A stretch of 64,000 bases of DNA from Myxocyprinus asiaticus. Taxonomy: Eukaryota > Chordata > Actinopteri > Cypriniformes > Catostomidae. The translations under genes and the position numbers were made by a program. Shown in pieces: positions 1-16,662 of this stretch. Each line of letters opens with the position of its first letter. Within the stretch, counting starts at the first letter, position 1. The notes beneath the pieces are model-generated. The model was not told where the DNA came from and did no database searches. It was given only the letters and a program-made list of their open reading frames with translations. The DNA lies in assembly GCF_019703515.2 (NCBI RefSeq), contig NC_059372.1, positions 25,766,931 through 25,830,930 of the forward strand, given 5' to 3'.

Positions 1-3191
<3,191 letters not shown>

Positions 3192-3249
3192 TCTACTTTT
3201 AATATCTGACGAGGCACAATACGGCTGGTGTTTAATCTGCTCAAGCAAG

Positions 3250-3720
3250 TCCAGACTTGGTGAATGTTTCCTTGACTAAAATTGTTCTGGAGTCCTTCTT
3301 TTTTTAAAAAGGGGAACATAAAAAATGTTATCCAACCACACCTTTGCGGAGATGTGAGACCTCATAAAAAATTGGGGGGAAAAATACAAAAAGAGAAATA
3401 CTTCTGTCTTCTCGTGCGGAGGGGGGCATGCGTGAAACAACTAGGAACAAGATGCAGCGCGCGCCAAGGAGGGGGTTCTCCAAATGCTCTCGAGTGAACA
3501 AAGGTTACTTAATTCTTTGCAGTGTTTTCTTAAAAGCTCTGATAGTTTTGGATGACAAAGTCTGCTAAGGGGTTGGGAGCAGTTGAAGTGGACAACTTTA
3601 GCGCGCGGTGTAGGAGGGGTGTCCCGCGCGCCGATAGGCTCTCGCAGTCTTCTTTTATTCATGTGGCCATGGAGGGGAACAAGCAAGTTTTTTTCGACCA
3701 ATCACAAAAAGCAGAGGGTA
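3250..3720 (-). promoter_or_regulatory. pax7: GC-rich upstream region of pax7 (putative promoter / 5' UTR)
   Basis: The sequence immediately upstream of the pax7 start codon is clearly richer in CpG than the surrounding AT-rich DNA, with GCGCGC runs near 3458, 3600 and 3627. A CCAAT motif lies on the plus strand near 3698. No clear TATA box or transcription start can be assigned. It is called a promoter because of its position and base composition only. Short open frames on both strands here are incidental. Confidence 0.45.
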
Positions 3721-3799
3721 AGACAAACAGACACTCAGAGTGCCAGGCTTTTCATTCTCACCCCATTAGATTAAAACAATCAAAACCTTTGTTTGATCG

Positions 3800-4577
3800 A
3801 CTTCCATAAGGTCTTAAGTCAAAATAAAATGTGCTCTTTTATGTTTTATATAATTCCAAGATAATTGTGATTTTGTTGTGCATAAAGTGCAGAGTAGTGC
3901 TTTTACAACTGAAATACATAATGCACTGTATATTCAAAGCCTACTTGGCCTTTTTCACACAACGCCAATTGTGTAAACCAATTTTCTGTTTTTCATGACT
4001 GTTAGAACAAAAACAGGCGCACAGGTAAACTTGCCAGCTGCTCGATTAAAACCAATCTTAATGCAGATGTTTGCACGCTAATTGATTTATTCTATTCTAT
4101 GAGAATATTGAGTTCCTCAGTTAAAAGTACATAAGCTAATGGCCCTGCTAAGGCTTGGACATTTGAAATCAGGAATTGTTTGAGCAAAGGTTTTTTCGAT
4201 ATTTTTGTTTGTTTGTTTGTTTATCAGTCACTAATGCAGTGTCATCGTACACATTCACGTTAACACTTTCCTACTTTTTTTTTTTTTTTTTTTTTTTAAA
4301 CACCAATTTCATCCCACTTTTTTATCTTGACTGATGGAAAAGCAAATGAATAATGTATTCCAGTTTTACTGGAAATCGGGAAAACCAGTAATCAGTCAGA
4401 GCTTGATAGGTACTACGAGAAAATTCCGACTATTTTTAAACGAATATATTTAATTGGGAAATGTGCATGATAGCTGGACAAATAAGACAGGACCAAAATA
4501 TGTGTTGAGTATAAGAGTAAAGACTAACGTAAAAGGTTTATCCCAGAAATGGTCGGTTTTAAAATGTAATTTCAAGC

Positions 4578-4616
<39 letters not shown>

Positions 4617-6170
4617 CAAAGGAAAACTGTTACAACCAATCTTTCAAACAAGGTGGGTTGCAGATGAGTGTCAATTGCGCATATGAAATTAAATTAACAT
4701 AACTTAAGTCATTAGCAATTACAAAGATCAGTAATTTATATACAGGCCTACAGCATACATACAAAAAACAAAAAAAAACTACATTTCGTGATATCTATCT
4801 TTTTAAGCATTTCGGATAAAGACATAATAAAGACAGTATTACGTAATGACAATGGTTAAAGTTACTTGCATCAGGCTGAGGTGCACAAATTCATTATCTG
4901 TCACATACGTTGACAGTCCAAATCACAATAAATTACTGCGTCAGGGAGAAATTGACTGTATCATAGCCTAACTATTACGATCCTTATATAAGCCAATAAC
5001 AAAACTACACTTAGTAATTCACGTGAACACAAAGATTGCTTAGGTGTGCCTGTGTGTGTTTAAAAAAAAAAAAAAAAAAAAAAACTTCAAACACGGGCAT
5101 TCAACTTTAAGAACAGACAGGCATAATGACTTGAAAGCTGTGCTTTGTTGTTAACAATGGCATCGTTAATTTGTGTACATTGCTGGTTAATATAGGCTAT
5201 ACTTCAGTTCCACATGACTAAGCATGTCACATCCCAAGGGACAAGTAGCTTGAATGCCTTTGTGGTCTCTTAAATAGACAGCGGAGTGAAGCAAGCCTTT
5301 GCAGATGTCAAATAAAATGTTGTGGACACGAGTTTTTGGGCAAAGACTTCACATTTACCAATTCTCTCTCCACAGAGTGAGGAGGAGATGAAGTTGGTTT
5401 GTTTTTAAGGATAGATGCTTCAAAGAGTCGTAGCTGTTTATAGTCTATATCCCTTTGATTTTAATGCGTAACTGACGAATTTCCCACGAGGCATAAAAGT
5501 CCATAATGTACTGGACAAAGTTAGTCTACATATAGGCTTGTTTACAGACAAAGAGACACTTGACTTTCATTTTGATCTGCAGTTCAACAATTTAACAAAA
5601 TAGATGACGAGTGAAGGGAGAGACTGCCATATTGCCTTTGAATCCATATTTCTAACGTTTTTTAGCTACTAGGTTTAATGATGCATTAATGGACTACAGG
5701 TATTACACAAGCCTTGCCTCACATCCTGTATTGGTTAGATGACGAAACATTGCCTGGACGGGTCTCTGTATTCTAAATTTACTTCAGTCTTCGTTTAATT
5801 GGTAGCCTGTTGTCCATCCACTGAATATTAATATGATTAATATTTGAGAAAACAAAAATAAAAAAACAGATGACTTGCCACTAGATGGTGTTAAAGAACC
5901 GAAAATGCAGTTCTTAGGATTTCCTCCGTTATTTTTTTCTGGTTCTAAATTTGTGTCTGGGATTCGTGTTGTGATTTGATAAAAGAAAGCAATGTTTCGT
6001 CACTGATGTTACAATGCCAAATGCATTTCAGAAATATAGCTGAAGCACTGACATTGTATTATTCTTTATCTTGAGCAATCAATGGGAGAAGACAATTCTC
6101 TTTTCAACCATCACAGTATTCAGATATACATACCCTATTATTTCACTAAGAGAACATGTTCATACCTGCA
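3800..6170. other. Intergenic DNA upstream of pax7
   Basis: Holds a poly-T tract (about 4277-4297), a TAA microsatellite (about 4577-4612), a poly-A tract (about 5063-5083) and otherwise AT-rich unique sequence. No coding exon or recognisable element was found. Confidence 0.6.
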
Positions 6171-6175
6171 GTATA

Positions 6176-7037
6176 CACCAGTCAGCCACAACATTAAAAC
6201 CACCTGCCGAATATTGTGTAGGTCCCCCTTGTGCCGCAAAGTCAGCGCCAACCCGCATCTCAGAATAGCATTCTGAGATGATATTCTTCTCACCACAATT
6301 GTACAGAGTGGTTATCTGAGTTACCGTAGACTTTGTCAGTTCAAACCAGTCTGGCTTTTCTCTGTTGACCTCTCTCATCAACAAGGCATTTCCATCTGTA
6401 GAAATGCCACTCACTGGATGTTTTTGTTTTTGGCACCATTCGGAGTAAATTCTAGAGACTGTTGTGCGTGAAAATCCCAGGAGATCAACAGTTACAGAAA
6501 TACTCAAACCAGCCCGTCTGGCACCAACAATCATGCAATGGTCCAAATCACTGAGATCATATTTTTTCCCCATTCTGATGGTTGATGTGAACATTAACTG
6601 AATCTCCTGACCTGTATATGCATGATTGTATGCACTACACTGCTGCCACATGATTGGCTGATTAGATAATCGCATGGATTATTGTTGGTGCCAGACGGGC
6701 TGGTTTGAGTATTTCTGTAACTGCTGATCTCCTGGGATTTTCACGCACAACAGTCTCTAGAATTTACTCAGAATGGTGCTAAAAACAAAAAACATCCAGT
6801 GAGCAGCTGGTTTGCAGATAGAAATGCCTTGTTGATGAGAGGTCAACAGAGAATGGCCAGACTGGTTCGAACTGACAAAGTCTACGGTAACTCAGATAAC
6901 CACTCTGTACAATTGTGGTAAGAGGAATAGCATCTCAGAATGCTATTCTGAGATGTGGATTGGCGTTGTTTTGGCGGCACAAGGGAGACCTACACAATAT
7001 TAAGCAGGTGGTTTTAATGTTGTGGCTGATCAGTGTA
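6176..7037. mobile_element. Head-to-head pair of Tc1/mariner-type elements (inverted composite)
   Basis: The left end reads AGTCAGCCACAACATTAAAA and the right end is the reverse complement of nearly the same sequence, so the block is a large imperfect palindrome with its centre near 6675. The left copy, read on the minus strand (6675-6160), contains the N-terminal helix-turn-helix part of a Tc1-like transposase (MGKKYDLSDLD... GARRAGLSISV... TVSRIYSEW) and runs into the terminal repeat. There is no DDE catalytic domain, so neither copy can move by itself. A 25-bp internal palindrome lies at 6256-6280 and recurs near 6930-6955. The right copy is shortened at the junction. Confidence 0.85.
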
Positions 7038-7079
7038 TGATCACCATAAAACATGTGAAACCCATTCACTACTGATGTA

Positions 7080-7393
7080 TTAAAGGGATAGTCCACCCAA
7101 AACTTAACATTCTGTCATTATTTATTCCCCCTCATTTTATTCCAAGCCTATTTGACTTTATCTTCCATGGAGCACAAAAGGAGATCTTAGGCAAAATGTT
7201 TAGTTTCAGTTATCATTCCCTTTTATTGTATGGGAATATATGCAATGAAAGTGAATGGTGACTGAGGCTGTCAGTCCCTAACATTCCATCTAACATCTCC
7301 TTTTGTGTTCCACAGAAGACAGAAAGTCATACGGGTTTGGATCAACATAAGGGTGAGTAAATAATGACGTTTTGGATGAATTAACCCTTTAAG
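7080..7393. mobile_element. Cyprinid-type foldback MITE (family A), copy 1
   Basis: Begins TTAAAGGGATAGTCCACCC and ends with the inverted form (GATGAATTAACCCTTTAA). The ends carry the TCATTATTT / GAGTAAATAATGA motif typical of the other copies in this window. No coding capacity. Confidence 0.75.
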
Positions 7394-7882
7394 ATGTTGA
7401 TCAGAGCAAGAATCTACATTCTTAATTCACTCATACCAATCAAATGCATTTAAAATTGAGCTCTGTGAATAAATCCATAAAATAATTTATATATTTAAAT
7501 TGGTGTTCCATATTCAGGTGTAAACTATTGATCTCAACTTTCATAAATGGCTTGATACTATAGATGGTCATGGTCAATGTCAATGTAAAATCATAAATAT
7601 ACAGTGAGCACTTCAATTTTCATGCATGTTTCTTCTTTATACTGTTAACTGCATCAGTTCTATAATGACCAGAATACACAATGAAAATGTGTCAATAAAT
7701 ACAGCAATCCATGATAATTTATGTCCCTTCACAACATATCATACTGGCTGAGATTCTGGTTAGGTATTATTTGGATTAGTGAAAAAACACAGTCGGCATA
7801 TGGTTCCGTAATCATAATTCATTCTATAGCAAAAGCTTTTTAAAAATTCTGATACACAATTGTCACAATAACACAAAAAAAT

Positions 7883-7883
<1 letters not shown>

Positions 7884-7959
<76 letters not shown>

Positions 7960-7977
7960 GTTTTTTTTTTTTTTTTA
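7884..7977. repeat. (AT)n followed by poly-T
   Basis: About 30 AT dinucleotides run directly into two poly-T tracts split by a single G. Confidence 0.95.
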
Positions 7978-8460
7978 CAAATTAAAACACTTCTGTGCTG
8001 CTTAAAATAGAATGTTGCAGGACTCTTGAACAAGTTTCACTGTCTACTACTGTCCTGTGGACTGAAAGAAAGAGCTAGGCAAGTGAAAGTGCAGAGCTGC
8101 ATATCTGAAGAACAAATGCAAGAAAAGGAGAGCAAGCAGGGAGAGATAGAGGAAACGAGAGCAGGTGTATCAGATCACACAAAGCCCAGAAGACTAAGGT
8201 TGAGTTCCATATGTCACTTTTAGCACTGGGGCAGAATAACATTCCAGCTGGAAGCGTTTAAGCGTTTAAATCACTGGCTCAGTAATGACATTTTGTCTCC
8301 ATACATCACTGAAAGCAAGCGAAGGAATGTCTGTGAGGTAGACCCATCTTTCTCACAAGCATTCCTAACAATTATCACAGTAGTTTAGATTATTTTTCAG
8401 TGTAAATATTGAATTTTTTGACATACTCAACATTTTGAGTATTTTGAAATACAGAAGTCA

Positions 8461-8725
8461 ATAGCCCCTTTCACACATGCAACCAGATAAATTACAGGAA
8501 AGTTGTTGGGTTGCCTTTACTGGTAAATGTACTATATGTGATGTTCACACATACGATCAATATGGAAATTTAGCTATAGGCAATGATACAACTTCTCATT
8601 AAGGGAAATTGCCAGAGCTAAATTTACCAGTATTTTCAAAAGGATCGTGTTCACACATGACCTCCAACCTGAAAATTTCAGAAAATTTTCTGGAAAAGGC
8701 TGTATGTGTGAATGGGGCTAATAAC
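8461..8725. mobile_element. Short terminal-inverted-repeat element
   Basis: The left end AGCCCCTTTCACACATGCA is matched by the inverted right end TGTATGTGTGAATGGGGCTA. An inner CACACAT pair sits at the centre. The element is about 265 bp with no coding capacity, so it is probably a non-autonomous DNA transposon. Confidence 0.6.
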
Positions 8726-9286
8726 TTGCAAAACAGATGTATGTACTGTGTGCTGCATGCAGGAGAAGCTAAACTGGTGTACAAATGTAGCCAAGCCAGT
8801 TTTTCAAGCCCTTTTTATTTGAGGGGTGACTCAGCTATTACAGATGTAACAAATCCAGATTTAGAGGCACTAATGAGTTATTAAATCATATTTAGCCAAA
8901 TTACCTAATATGTCAAATAAAACATATAAACCTTCATGCTCTATAGAGTGTGATTTGTCATCATTCCAGATACACAAGCCCACAAAAATATTTAATAGAT
9001 TTTTGTAAATAGCTTTATTTACTTCCTCCAGGTATGGCAGGCACACATAGATAAATTAAAAGGTTTAAATAACCACACACTGAAATAAAAGCAACATAGT
9101 CCCATGACAACTCGTACGATAATTCGTACAATATGGTGAGATCGCAAGATATCATAGGAATCATATGAAAATATGAAAAGGTAGGACTAATCTTCCCATT
9201 GTGACCAACCAATCAAAAAACAGAATTTCAAATTGATACAAGACAGGCATAAAATTTTAGCTTACCTCCTTTCCACACTTTATTTT

Positions 9287-9823
9287 TAAAGTGATAGTTC
9301 ACCCAAAAATGAAAATTGTCTCATCATTTACTCACATCTGCTATCCCAGATGTGCATGATTTTCTTTCTTCTGCTGAATACAAACAAAACATTTTTTAGA
9401 AAATATTTAAGATCTGTAGGTCCATACAATGCAAGTTAATGGTGGCCAGAACTTTGAAACTCCAAAAATCACATAAAGGCAGCATAAAAATATGTGTAAG
9501 TGTGGGTAAGAAACAGATCAATATTTAAGTCCTTTTTTACTATAACGCTCCACTGTCACTTTCACATTCTTCCTCTTTTGTTTTTGGCGATTTGCATTCT
9601 TTGTGCATATAGAATTTATAGTAATAAAGGAGTTAAATATTATAATAAGCTTCAAAGTTCTGGCCACCATGAACTTGTATAAATGGACCCACAAAGCTGA
9701 GATATTCTTCTAAAAATCTTTGCTTGTGTTCAGCAGAAGAAATAAAGTCATATGCATATGGGATGGCATGAGGGTGAGTAAATGATGAGAGAATTTTATG
9801 TTTGGGTGAACTATATATTTAAG
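9287..9823. mobile_element. Family A foldback MITE, copy 2
   Basis: Left end GATAGTTCACCCAAAAATG, right end the inverse (GTTTGGGTGAACTATATATT), about 535 bp. The inner halves are also roughly inverted: TTTCTTTCTTCTGCTGAA on the left against TTCAGCAGAAGAAA on the right. Confidence 0.8.
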
Positions 9824-11483
9824 AAAGGAAACGTCTGTGAACAAATGTGGTTACTCATTCCATATTTATGTAAGCAATGACTGATGTATGTAATTAACCT
9901 GGAATGCGCTTCAATAAATCAGAAAGGCTGAAGTCTGATCAGGGGACAGTATGAGCGTGAAGAGGTCATGACCAGGAAGGTCATGCTGTGTGGGGTGTTG
10001 CTCTTTGTTCCAAGCTTCCAAGGGACTGTTAACTCCTCACTACATACAAATCAGGGATCATGTGCTGACATTTTTAAGGTAAATGAGCTGATTTGGGATC
10101 ACTTTGTGCCACTCATACCTGATGAATAATAGGTAGTCAGAGGTCTTCTGGCTCGGTCCAGTTTAATGAGGGAGTGAGGAAAAAGTCAGTTCAGTATTGT
10201 AAGGGTATCTAATACTTCTAGTGCACACATTTTGGATGGACTCTAAACAGTGATGTTCAACTGGTGGGACGTGACCCAAAAATGTGTTGCTGGTCTGTTC
10301 TCATAAGGTCGTGGACAGCAGGGAGAAAACAATGCTAAATGCAAATAATTATATGCAACTAACCATTATAATTGTATATAGTTAGGACAGCCGAGTAAAT
10401 AGACTAAGGCAATAATCCAATCAAACTCTATGGTATTTTGGCGCAAAATTATCTGTCACTTGGTAGAAGCTAGCTAGCCAAGTTAGGCAGATGGCAACAT
10501 GCACAGGTTTCGTGTCGCAGGGTAAAGAATACAACCCAAACTATAATAAATACGTGTTTACTAGCAAAAAGGAAAAATATGGTTTGTCCTGAACACAATG
10601 TGTTTTATTGAGTGATTTATTGTCTGAAACCATCCAAACCAGCCAAATTTAAGAGACATTTAGAAACCAAACACTCAATTATGAAAGCTATTTAAAACTA
10701 AAAAGTACATTTTCCTATTTAGCCTGTCACGTTAATAATAATACATTTAATAATAAATTTCAGTGTCATTTTTTCATTTTAAGGACACTTTTGCACAATT
10801 GCTACTGTGTTGGGCTGCCACTTCATATTTGTCCAAAATAAAATCTGGGTACTAAAGCAAAACCAGATGAAAACCATTGCTCCGAATGCTTCAAAATATA
10901 TTGTAAGTACACTGAAAAAAATGATGTTGTGACGTAAGTAAATATATCAAAAATGATTAAGTAGGGTAGACCGAGTACAGTTGTAACACTTGTAGCTTTT
11001 TGCTGTACTGCACAAATAAGGAGCAGTATAAACATGCCGTTTATTTCACATGAGATACCTTTATCTGTCTACTAACTAAATAAATGCCCAAAACCTGCAT
11101 ACATTGTTTCTATTTTCTATGATTAGTGTTTGAAGACAAGGAGCGTTTTTTTTACAACTGTCCCCGTACCAGGTGCAGTTGAAACACTACCCCGGGACAG
11201 ATGTGACACTCATTTGTAATGTGCTAAATAAAGCATTATGTCATATATGTATAAAATACATATTTTATACTCTGTGATTGTTTTCAAATATTTCTAATGC
11301 TTGCATATGTATAATTTCTAACACATCAGCTGGAAATACTCTCCAAGTTTACCTTACCCAGATACGAGATATGACATGCACACACACACACTGTATGCAA
11401 ACCAATCAAAATACTCATTTACAATCATATTTTTGGACTAAATCTACTTTACAAAATCATTTACAGTGCAAAATCTATCTATC
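9824..11483. other. Intergenic, nothing recognised
   Basis: AT-rich sequence with only short unremarkable open frames. No exon, repeat family or RNA gene could be identified. Confidence 0.5.
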
Positions 11484-11696
11484 AACTGGAATCTGTCTAG
11501 GAAGCCTAAACATTGATTCAATGCCCATTTTTACCGTAATTAGTCTGAGTGAGCTGGCAAGCAGGGCATCAACAATGAATCAAATGAAATTACTCTGCAA
11601 AATTTGTCTGAACCTGATGTCATTTATGTTCCATCAGCGTGGATGTTACAGCAAAACACTGAAACACAAATGTTAGTTCAACTGATAATCTAATTG
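11484..11696. repeat. 213-bp duplicated segment, copy 1
   Basis: Matches 13461-13673 in direct orientation over exactly 213 bases with no gap and about 10 mismatches by my count (about 95% identity). Both begin AACTGGAATCTGTCT and end GATAATCTAATTG. I cannot assign it to a transposon family. Confidence 0.9.
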
Positions 11697-12484
11697 TTCA
11701 ATAAATGTTATGATAAAATATAATCTGAATCAATGCTGTGTTTAGCAGTTTAGTGAAGGTATTTCAAATGGACTGCTCAGTGGCATGAGCGTGAAGGTTA
11801 CATCCCTTAATAAGACATTTCTCGAGGTTTATCAGCATGTGATGGACTGGTTATTTTTTGCTTTAATCAGTTTGTCCGGACCTTGCCAGAAAATGTCAGA
11901 GTAGAAAGAGGTCTGTTTAATGTAGATGAAAGTAACAGTCCCAATATTACATGCTACCCCAATTGGTTTCACTAAATCAATCTGAAAGACTAGCACATGA
12001 AGAGAATCATTTGATGCCCCTTGTGGCTCTCCTTAACTCTGACTTTTGCCTCTGGTGTGTACTTATGAAGAGTAATGAAAACAAAGAGTGCATAAAAGGA
12101 TGCATATTCTGGTGTCATGTTCAAGTTTATCATATGTCTTATCATTCCCTGTAATTGTAACTTAAACATTTTGACTTATAAGTTTAGAAACTTCACCATC
12201 CATGCTACCTATCCATCAACAACTATATGAGGTGCTTAAGTTTACGCTTAAAATTGTAAAGTCTCTGTATACATAAGTCAGACATATGAGGTATCATTGG
12301 AAAGCTTAGAATCTGTACTTTCCAGAGATAACCATCACCTCTGCATTTATGTTACTTAAAATAACAAAATAAGGCCTGAAATCATTCGCATTGAAAATTA
12401 GCACCCCCCCCCCAGAGGTAATGGGGTAGAAATATTTATATAAAAATAAAAGTCCTTCACATAGCACAGAAATGGATGAGTCAA

Positions 12485-12490
12485 CTGAAA

Positions 12491-12533
<43 letters not shown>
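12485..12533. repeat. (CT)n microsatellite
   Basis: About 24 uninterrupted CT units. Confidence 0.95.
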
Positions 12534-12534
<1 letters not shown>

Positions 12535-13219
12535 GAATGTGACTTTAAAGGTAATTGTGTTGCCCTAATACCACAGTTTGAAAGATTTTCAAAAGAACCA
12601 CAAAGTGAAATTTGATTTCTGTAAGTCATCAAATACAAATGTCTCATTTAGGCTCCGATAACTGCTGCTGAAAGCCCCAAATACCTAAAAACTTCATATC
12701 TGCTTTTACATTAGGAAGTTTTCTAAAAAATTAGCCATTGTTCACAAGTCTGTGAGCTTGCTTGGCTGAATAATCAAATGTTATATCTTAGTTGTCCAGA
12801 ACAAAATATGCCATCCAGAAGGAAAAGCATGCTAAACAAATCATCAGAAATTATGTTTTTGTCTACTGATGATAAAACATTTTATATCATTGCAAAGGGG
12901 AGGATCTCCGCTTTTAAATGACTTCTAGAATGAGCTTCTAGTCCACTCAGAGGCCAAGATATTCTATGAAACAACAAGGGTGGTGCTTGAATTGAAAATT
13001 AGACTGAATGTCTATGGAAGAGCACAAATTTGAGGGCTAAAATGTGTTAGAGCACCACCTACATTTCAGATCTGTATATTGTGATGGAATGTGATAGAGA
13101 AAAAAAAATATTTTTTTCTAATGCTTTCTGCCAACTAGTGGAATAAAATTAGACTTTTCAAAGTGAGACTGAGTGAACAGAACCAGAATGACATGTTTAC
13201 AAATTTAGGACAACAAATA

Positions 13220-13221
<2 letters not shown>

Positions 13222-13267
<46 letters not shown>
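13222..13267. repeat. (AT)n microsatellite
   Basis: About 22 uninterrupted AT units. Confidence 0.95.
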
Positions 13268-13271
<4 letters not shown>

Positions 13272-13460
13272 TATCATAAGATTATAAACACGTACAATAA
13301 TATTTATGAATAATTGGAGTCTTTTTTTATTTGGGTGGTTCTCTCAAAAAAGAGACAAATTTGACAACACTGGAACCTTGTTGTTGGATCTGTAATTTCC
13401 ATTTCATTGTCAATGTATATTCAGCCACATTGCATTATGCCAGTTAAAAAGACAAAAAGT

Positions 13461-13673
13461 AACTGGAATCTGTCTCGGAAGCCAAAACATTGATTTAATG
13501 CCCATTTTTACCCTAATTAGCCTGAGTGAGCTGGCAAGCAGGGCATCAACAATGAATCAAATGAAATTACTCTGCAAAATTTGTCTGAACTTGATGTCAA
13601 TTACGTTCCATCAGCGTGGAGGTTACAGCAAAACACTGAAACACAAATGTTAGTTCAATTGATAATCTAATTG
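13461..13673. repeat. 213-bp duplicated segment, copy 2
   Basis: Direct repeat of 11484-11696, starting 1977 bp away. The sequence outside the 213 bp does not match on either side. Confidence 0.9.
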
Positions 13674-13750
13674 AAATAGAACAGAAATTTCCCAATGAAC
13701 TCAACAAGGCCTTAGTTCTTATATAAGAGATGAGAATTAAGGGAGGTATC

Positions 13751-13936
<186 letters not shown>

Positions 13937-14807
13937 TGGACAATCTAGACAGACCTTAGGAATTTGAATTCTGAGATATTTGACTCTGAGATGGTGGTTA
14001 ATTCTTCATCTAATATAATTGGGGAAATGAGATATTTAACTGCTGGAAAAATGTCATTTGTTTGATAAAATAGCATTCGATTTACACAGCTGTATGTGGT
14101 TTGAGAAAGTAAAATCTCTCTATACCTTTCAAAAAATGTTATGCTGAGCCTTTGAAAGTTGAGGATAATCTGTTTTATTTGCCTTTCTGATTTATTGATA
14201 TTGCAGGCATATCAAAATCCTGCTTTGATTTTAGGCCCCAAATTTTGATATTATATCATGTTTTGTCATTGTTATGGCAAAATAACCAGATGCAATGTGA
14301 ATATAGCAATCATATGTCAAATGTGTAATAAAACGCACTTTTGCTATAATAGCCTACTAAACACAAAGCCTTGTGTTTGAAAACAAAGTTGTAAACATAG
14401 CTAATTTATTACGGTGGGATATTTTTTGCGCTTCTTGGAGTGTTATCAGGTCATCCCAGCATCTCTAACTTGTTTTTCCATAAACGATTATGACTGGAAC
14501 AGACAGTCTTGGAATCCAGAGGAGCATGAGACCTTCATGAGGGGCTGAGCCACCTCCGGGATCAATGTTGGCATTTTGTTGATCAAGGACTGCAGATCCA
14601 CCATGCAAGATGCATTTTGTTTGCTAAATAATTATCTGAAGTCTCTATTCATTGGCAGATTTTTCACACAAAACCAGAATGAATGATAATGACGTTGTAT
14701 GCTTGAATAACATTTCCAGGCTTTTTTCTGCAAAATAGGTGATAAATAGAGTGAGATGGCTTCTGGTGATTCAACATGTTGCATTGACTATTGACTGTTA
14801 TTTATTT

Positions 14808-14813
14808 TATTTT

Positions 14814-14849
<36 letters not shown>

Positions 14850-14912
14850 TTTTCTTTCTGTCTATCCATCCATCCATCCACCCATCTATCTATCAATCCA
14901 TCTATCTATCTA
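14808..14912. repeat. (TTTC)n / (ATCC)n / (ATCT)n compound microsatellite
   Basis: About ten TTTC units followed by CATC and TATC tetranucleotides. Confidence 0.95.
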
Positions 14913-15560
14913 GTTTAGAAATGTTTCAGAAGATTAAAAGGGAGGGGATGCCACTCTAAGGAAGGGTCATTTCAAGCAGAGTCCAAACGTGTTTTTTTGC
15001 TTGTTTGTTTTTCCACGAAGGCTACTTTCATCCAGTAATGCCATACTCTCTTTAGAGTGCCCACATCAAGAGCTCTGCAATTCGGGGTGAGTAGGGCATA
15101 AGGATGATCATTATTGATTAGAATTCGCCCAATGACTATACAATGTGTATGTAAAATAAAAGTTCTGGGCTAGAATTCTTTATTATTATTATTATTCGCT
15201 TTGGTACTATTTTCACAAGTAAGTGCTACATTTTCAAAACTCTTAATACTAATATCACAACAGATCATCACAAATTCTGTTTTTGAAAATATTTCAGCAC
15301 ATTTTCATTTGACTAAGTACAAAACACAAAATCAGTAAGTAATGTATTCACCACAGCAAATAAGTGTTTCATCTATATACAGTGGCCCCAAAAAGTATTT
15401 GGGCACTTAAGCTGAACATAAAAATGCACAAATTCCTTTGCTTTTGCAAACAAAACATCAAACCAAGTTTGATCGTAAAGAAAGATAACATAAGCACACT
15501 TTTCAAGCAAAACATTTTACAAAAAGAAACTTGTTACATTTTAAATTATGAAACAGATAT

Positions 15561-15663
15561 CTTCTTCTTCTTTTGGCTGCTCTCATTAGGGGTTGCCACA
15601 GCGGACCATCCATGATCCGCATATTAGACTTGGCACAGGTTTTACGCCAGATGCCCTTCCTGA
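15561..15663 (-). mobile_element. 5'-truncated LINE 3' tail inserted in the Tc1 arm
   Basis: On the minus strand it reads CAGGAAGGGCATCTGGCGTA, then TGGCAACCCCTAATGAGAGC, then a short (GAA)n tail, which resembles the 3' end of a common fish non-LTR retrotransposon. It is flanked by an 18-bp target-site duplication with one mismatch (15543-15560 and 15664-15681, AAATTATGAAACAGATAT). The right arm of the host element lacks the insert, which confirms insertion. Confidence 0.75.
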
Positions 15664-16076
15664 AAATTATAAAACAGATATATGGTTTAAAATTAAGACA
15701 AAACATTATTTGGAGAATTCATAATGGCTTCATTAAAGATTACAAGTTCAAGTGTTTTAGTTTTTAGTTTGCAATCCTTTCATTTGCAGAACTTCTTGAC
15801 AATGTCTGGGCATAGAATAAAAGTTTCTCTAAAAGCTGTGGTGAAAGTTTCCTCTCGGTTTAAGCCAAAAAAGCTTTAAGTTCATCCACACTAGATCATC
15901 AATGATCTAACATTTTCATCTCCATTTCAGAATTTCTCTGTACACTTCAGAGTTCATGATTCACATCATTGAGCACAAGCACATAATTTTTAAACAACAT
16001 AATACTAATGTTTTAACTTAGAAAGAGTTCAGAAATCAATATTTGGTGGAATAACCCTGATTACCAATCACAGCTT

Positions 16077-16662
16077 TCATGCATCTTGGCATGCTCTCTG
16101 CCAGTCTTTCACACTGCTGTTGGGTGACTTTATGCTACTCCTGGCGCAAAAATTCAAGCAGCTCGACTTTGAATGGAATGTGATCAAGAGGAAGATGGAC
16201 GGCCACAAGCCAACAAACAAAGCCGAGCTGCTTGAATTTTTGCACCAGAAGTGGCATAAAATCACCCAACAGCATTGTGAAAGACTGGTAGAGAGCATGC
16301 CAAGATGCATGAAAGCTGTGACTGCGATTCCATCCATGCGTAAAATCATGCAGATACGGGTCAGGAGCTTCAGTTAATGTTCACATCAACCATAAGAATG
16401 GGGAAAAAATTTGATCTCAGTGATTTGGATTGTGGCATGATTGTTGGTGCCAGACGGGCTGGTTTGAGTTTTTCTGTAACTGCTGATCTCCAGGGATTTT
16501 CACACAAAACAGTCTCTAGACTGTTGACTCCGAATGGTGCCAAAAACAAAAAACATCCAAAGAGTGGCAGTTCTGCAGATTGAAATGCCTTGTTGATGAG
16601 AGAGGTCAACAGAGAATGGCCAGACTGGTTTGAACTAACAAAGTCTACGGTAACTCAGATAA
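16077..16662 (+). pseudogene. Tc1-like transposase remnants
   Basis: The plus-strand stretch 16165-16320 encodes a C-terminal Tc1 signature (RKMDGHKPTNKAELLEFLHQ, then QHCERLVESMPR). 16077-16160 is its near-exact inverse, giving a hairpin. From 16377 a second, unrelated fragment encodes the N-terminal helix-turn-helix (MGKKFDLSDLD... GARRAGLSFSV... FSHKTVSR) of the family also found at 6.2 and 20.8 kb, with a stop after about 68 codons. No catalytic core is present. Confidence 0.75.

Noticed and set aside
6160..6675. 171-codon frame as an intact transposase gene
   Set aside because: It covers only the N-terminal DNA-binding part and then runs through the terminal repeat. There is no DDE domain.
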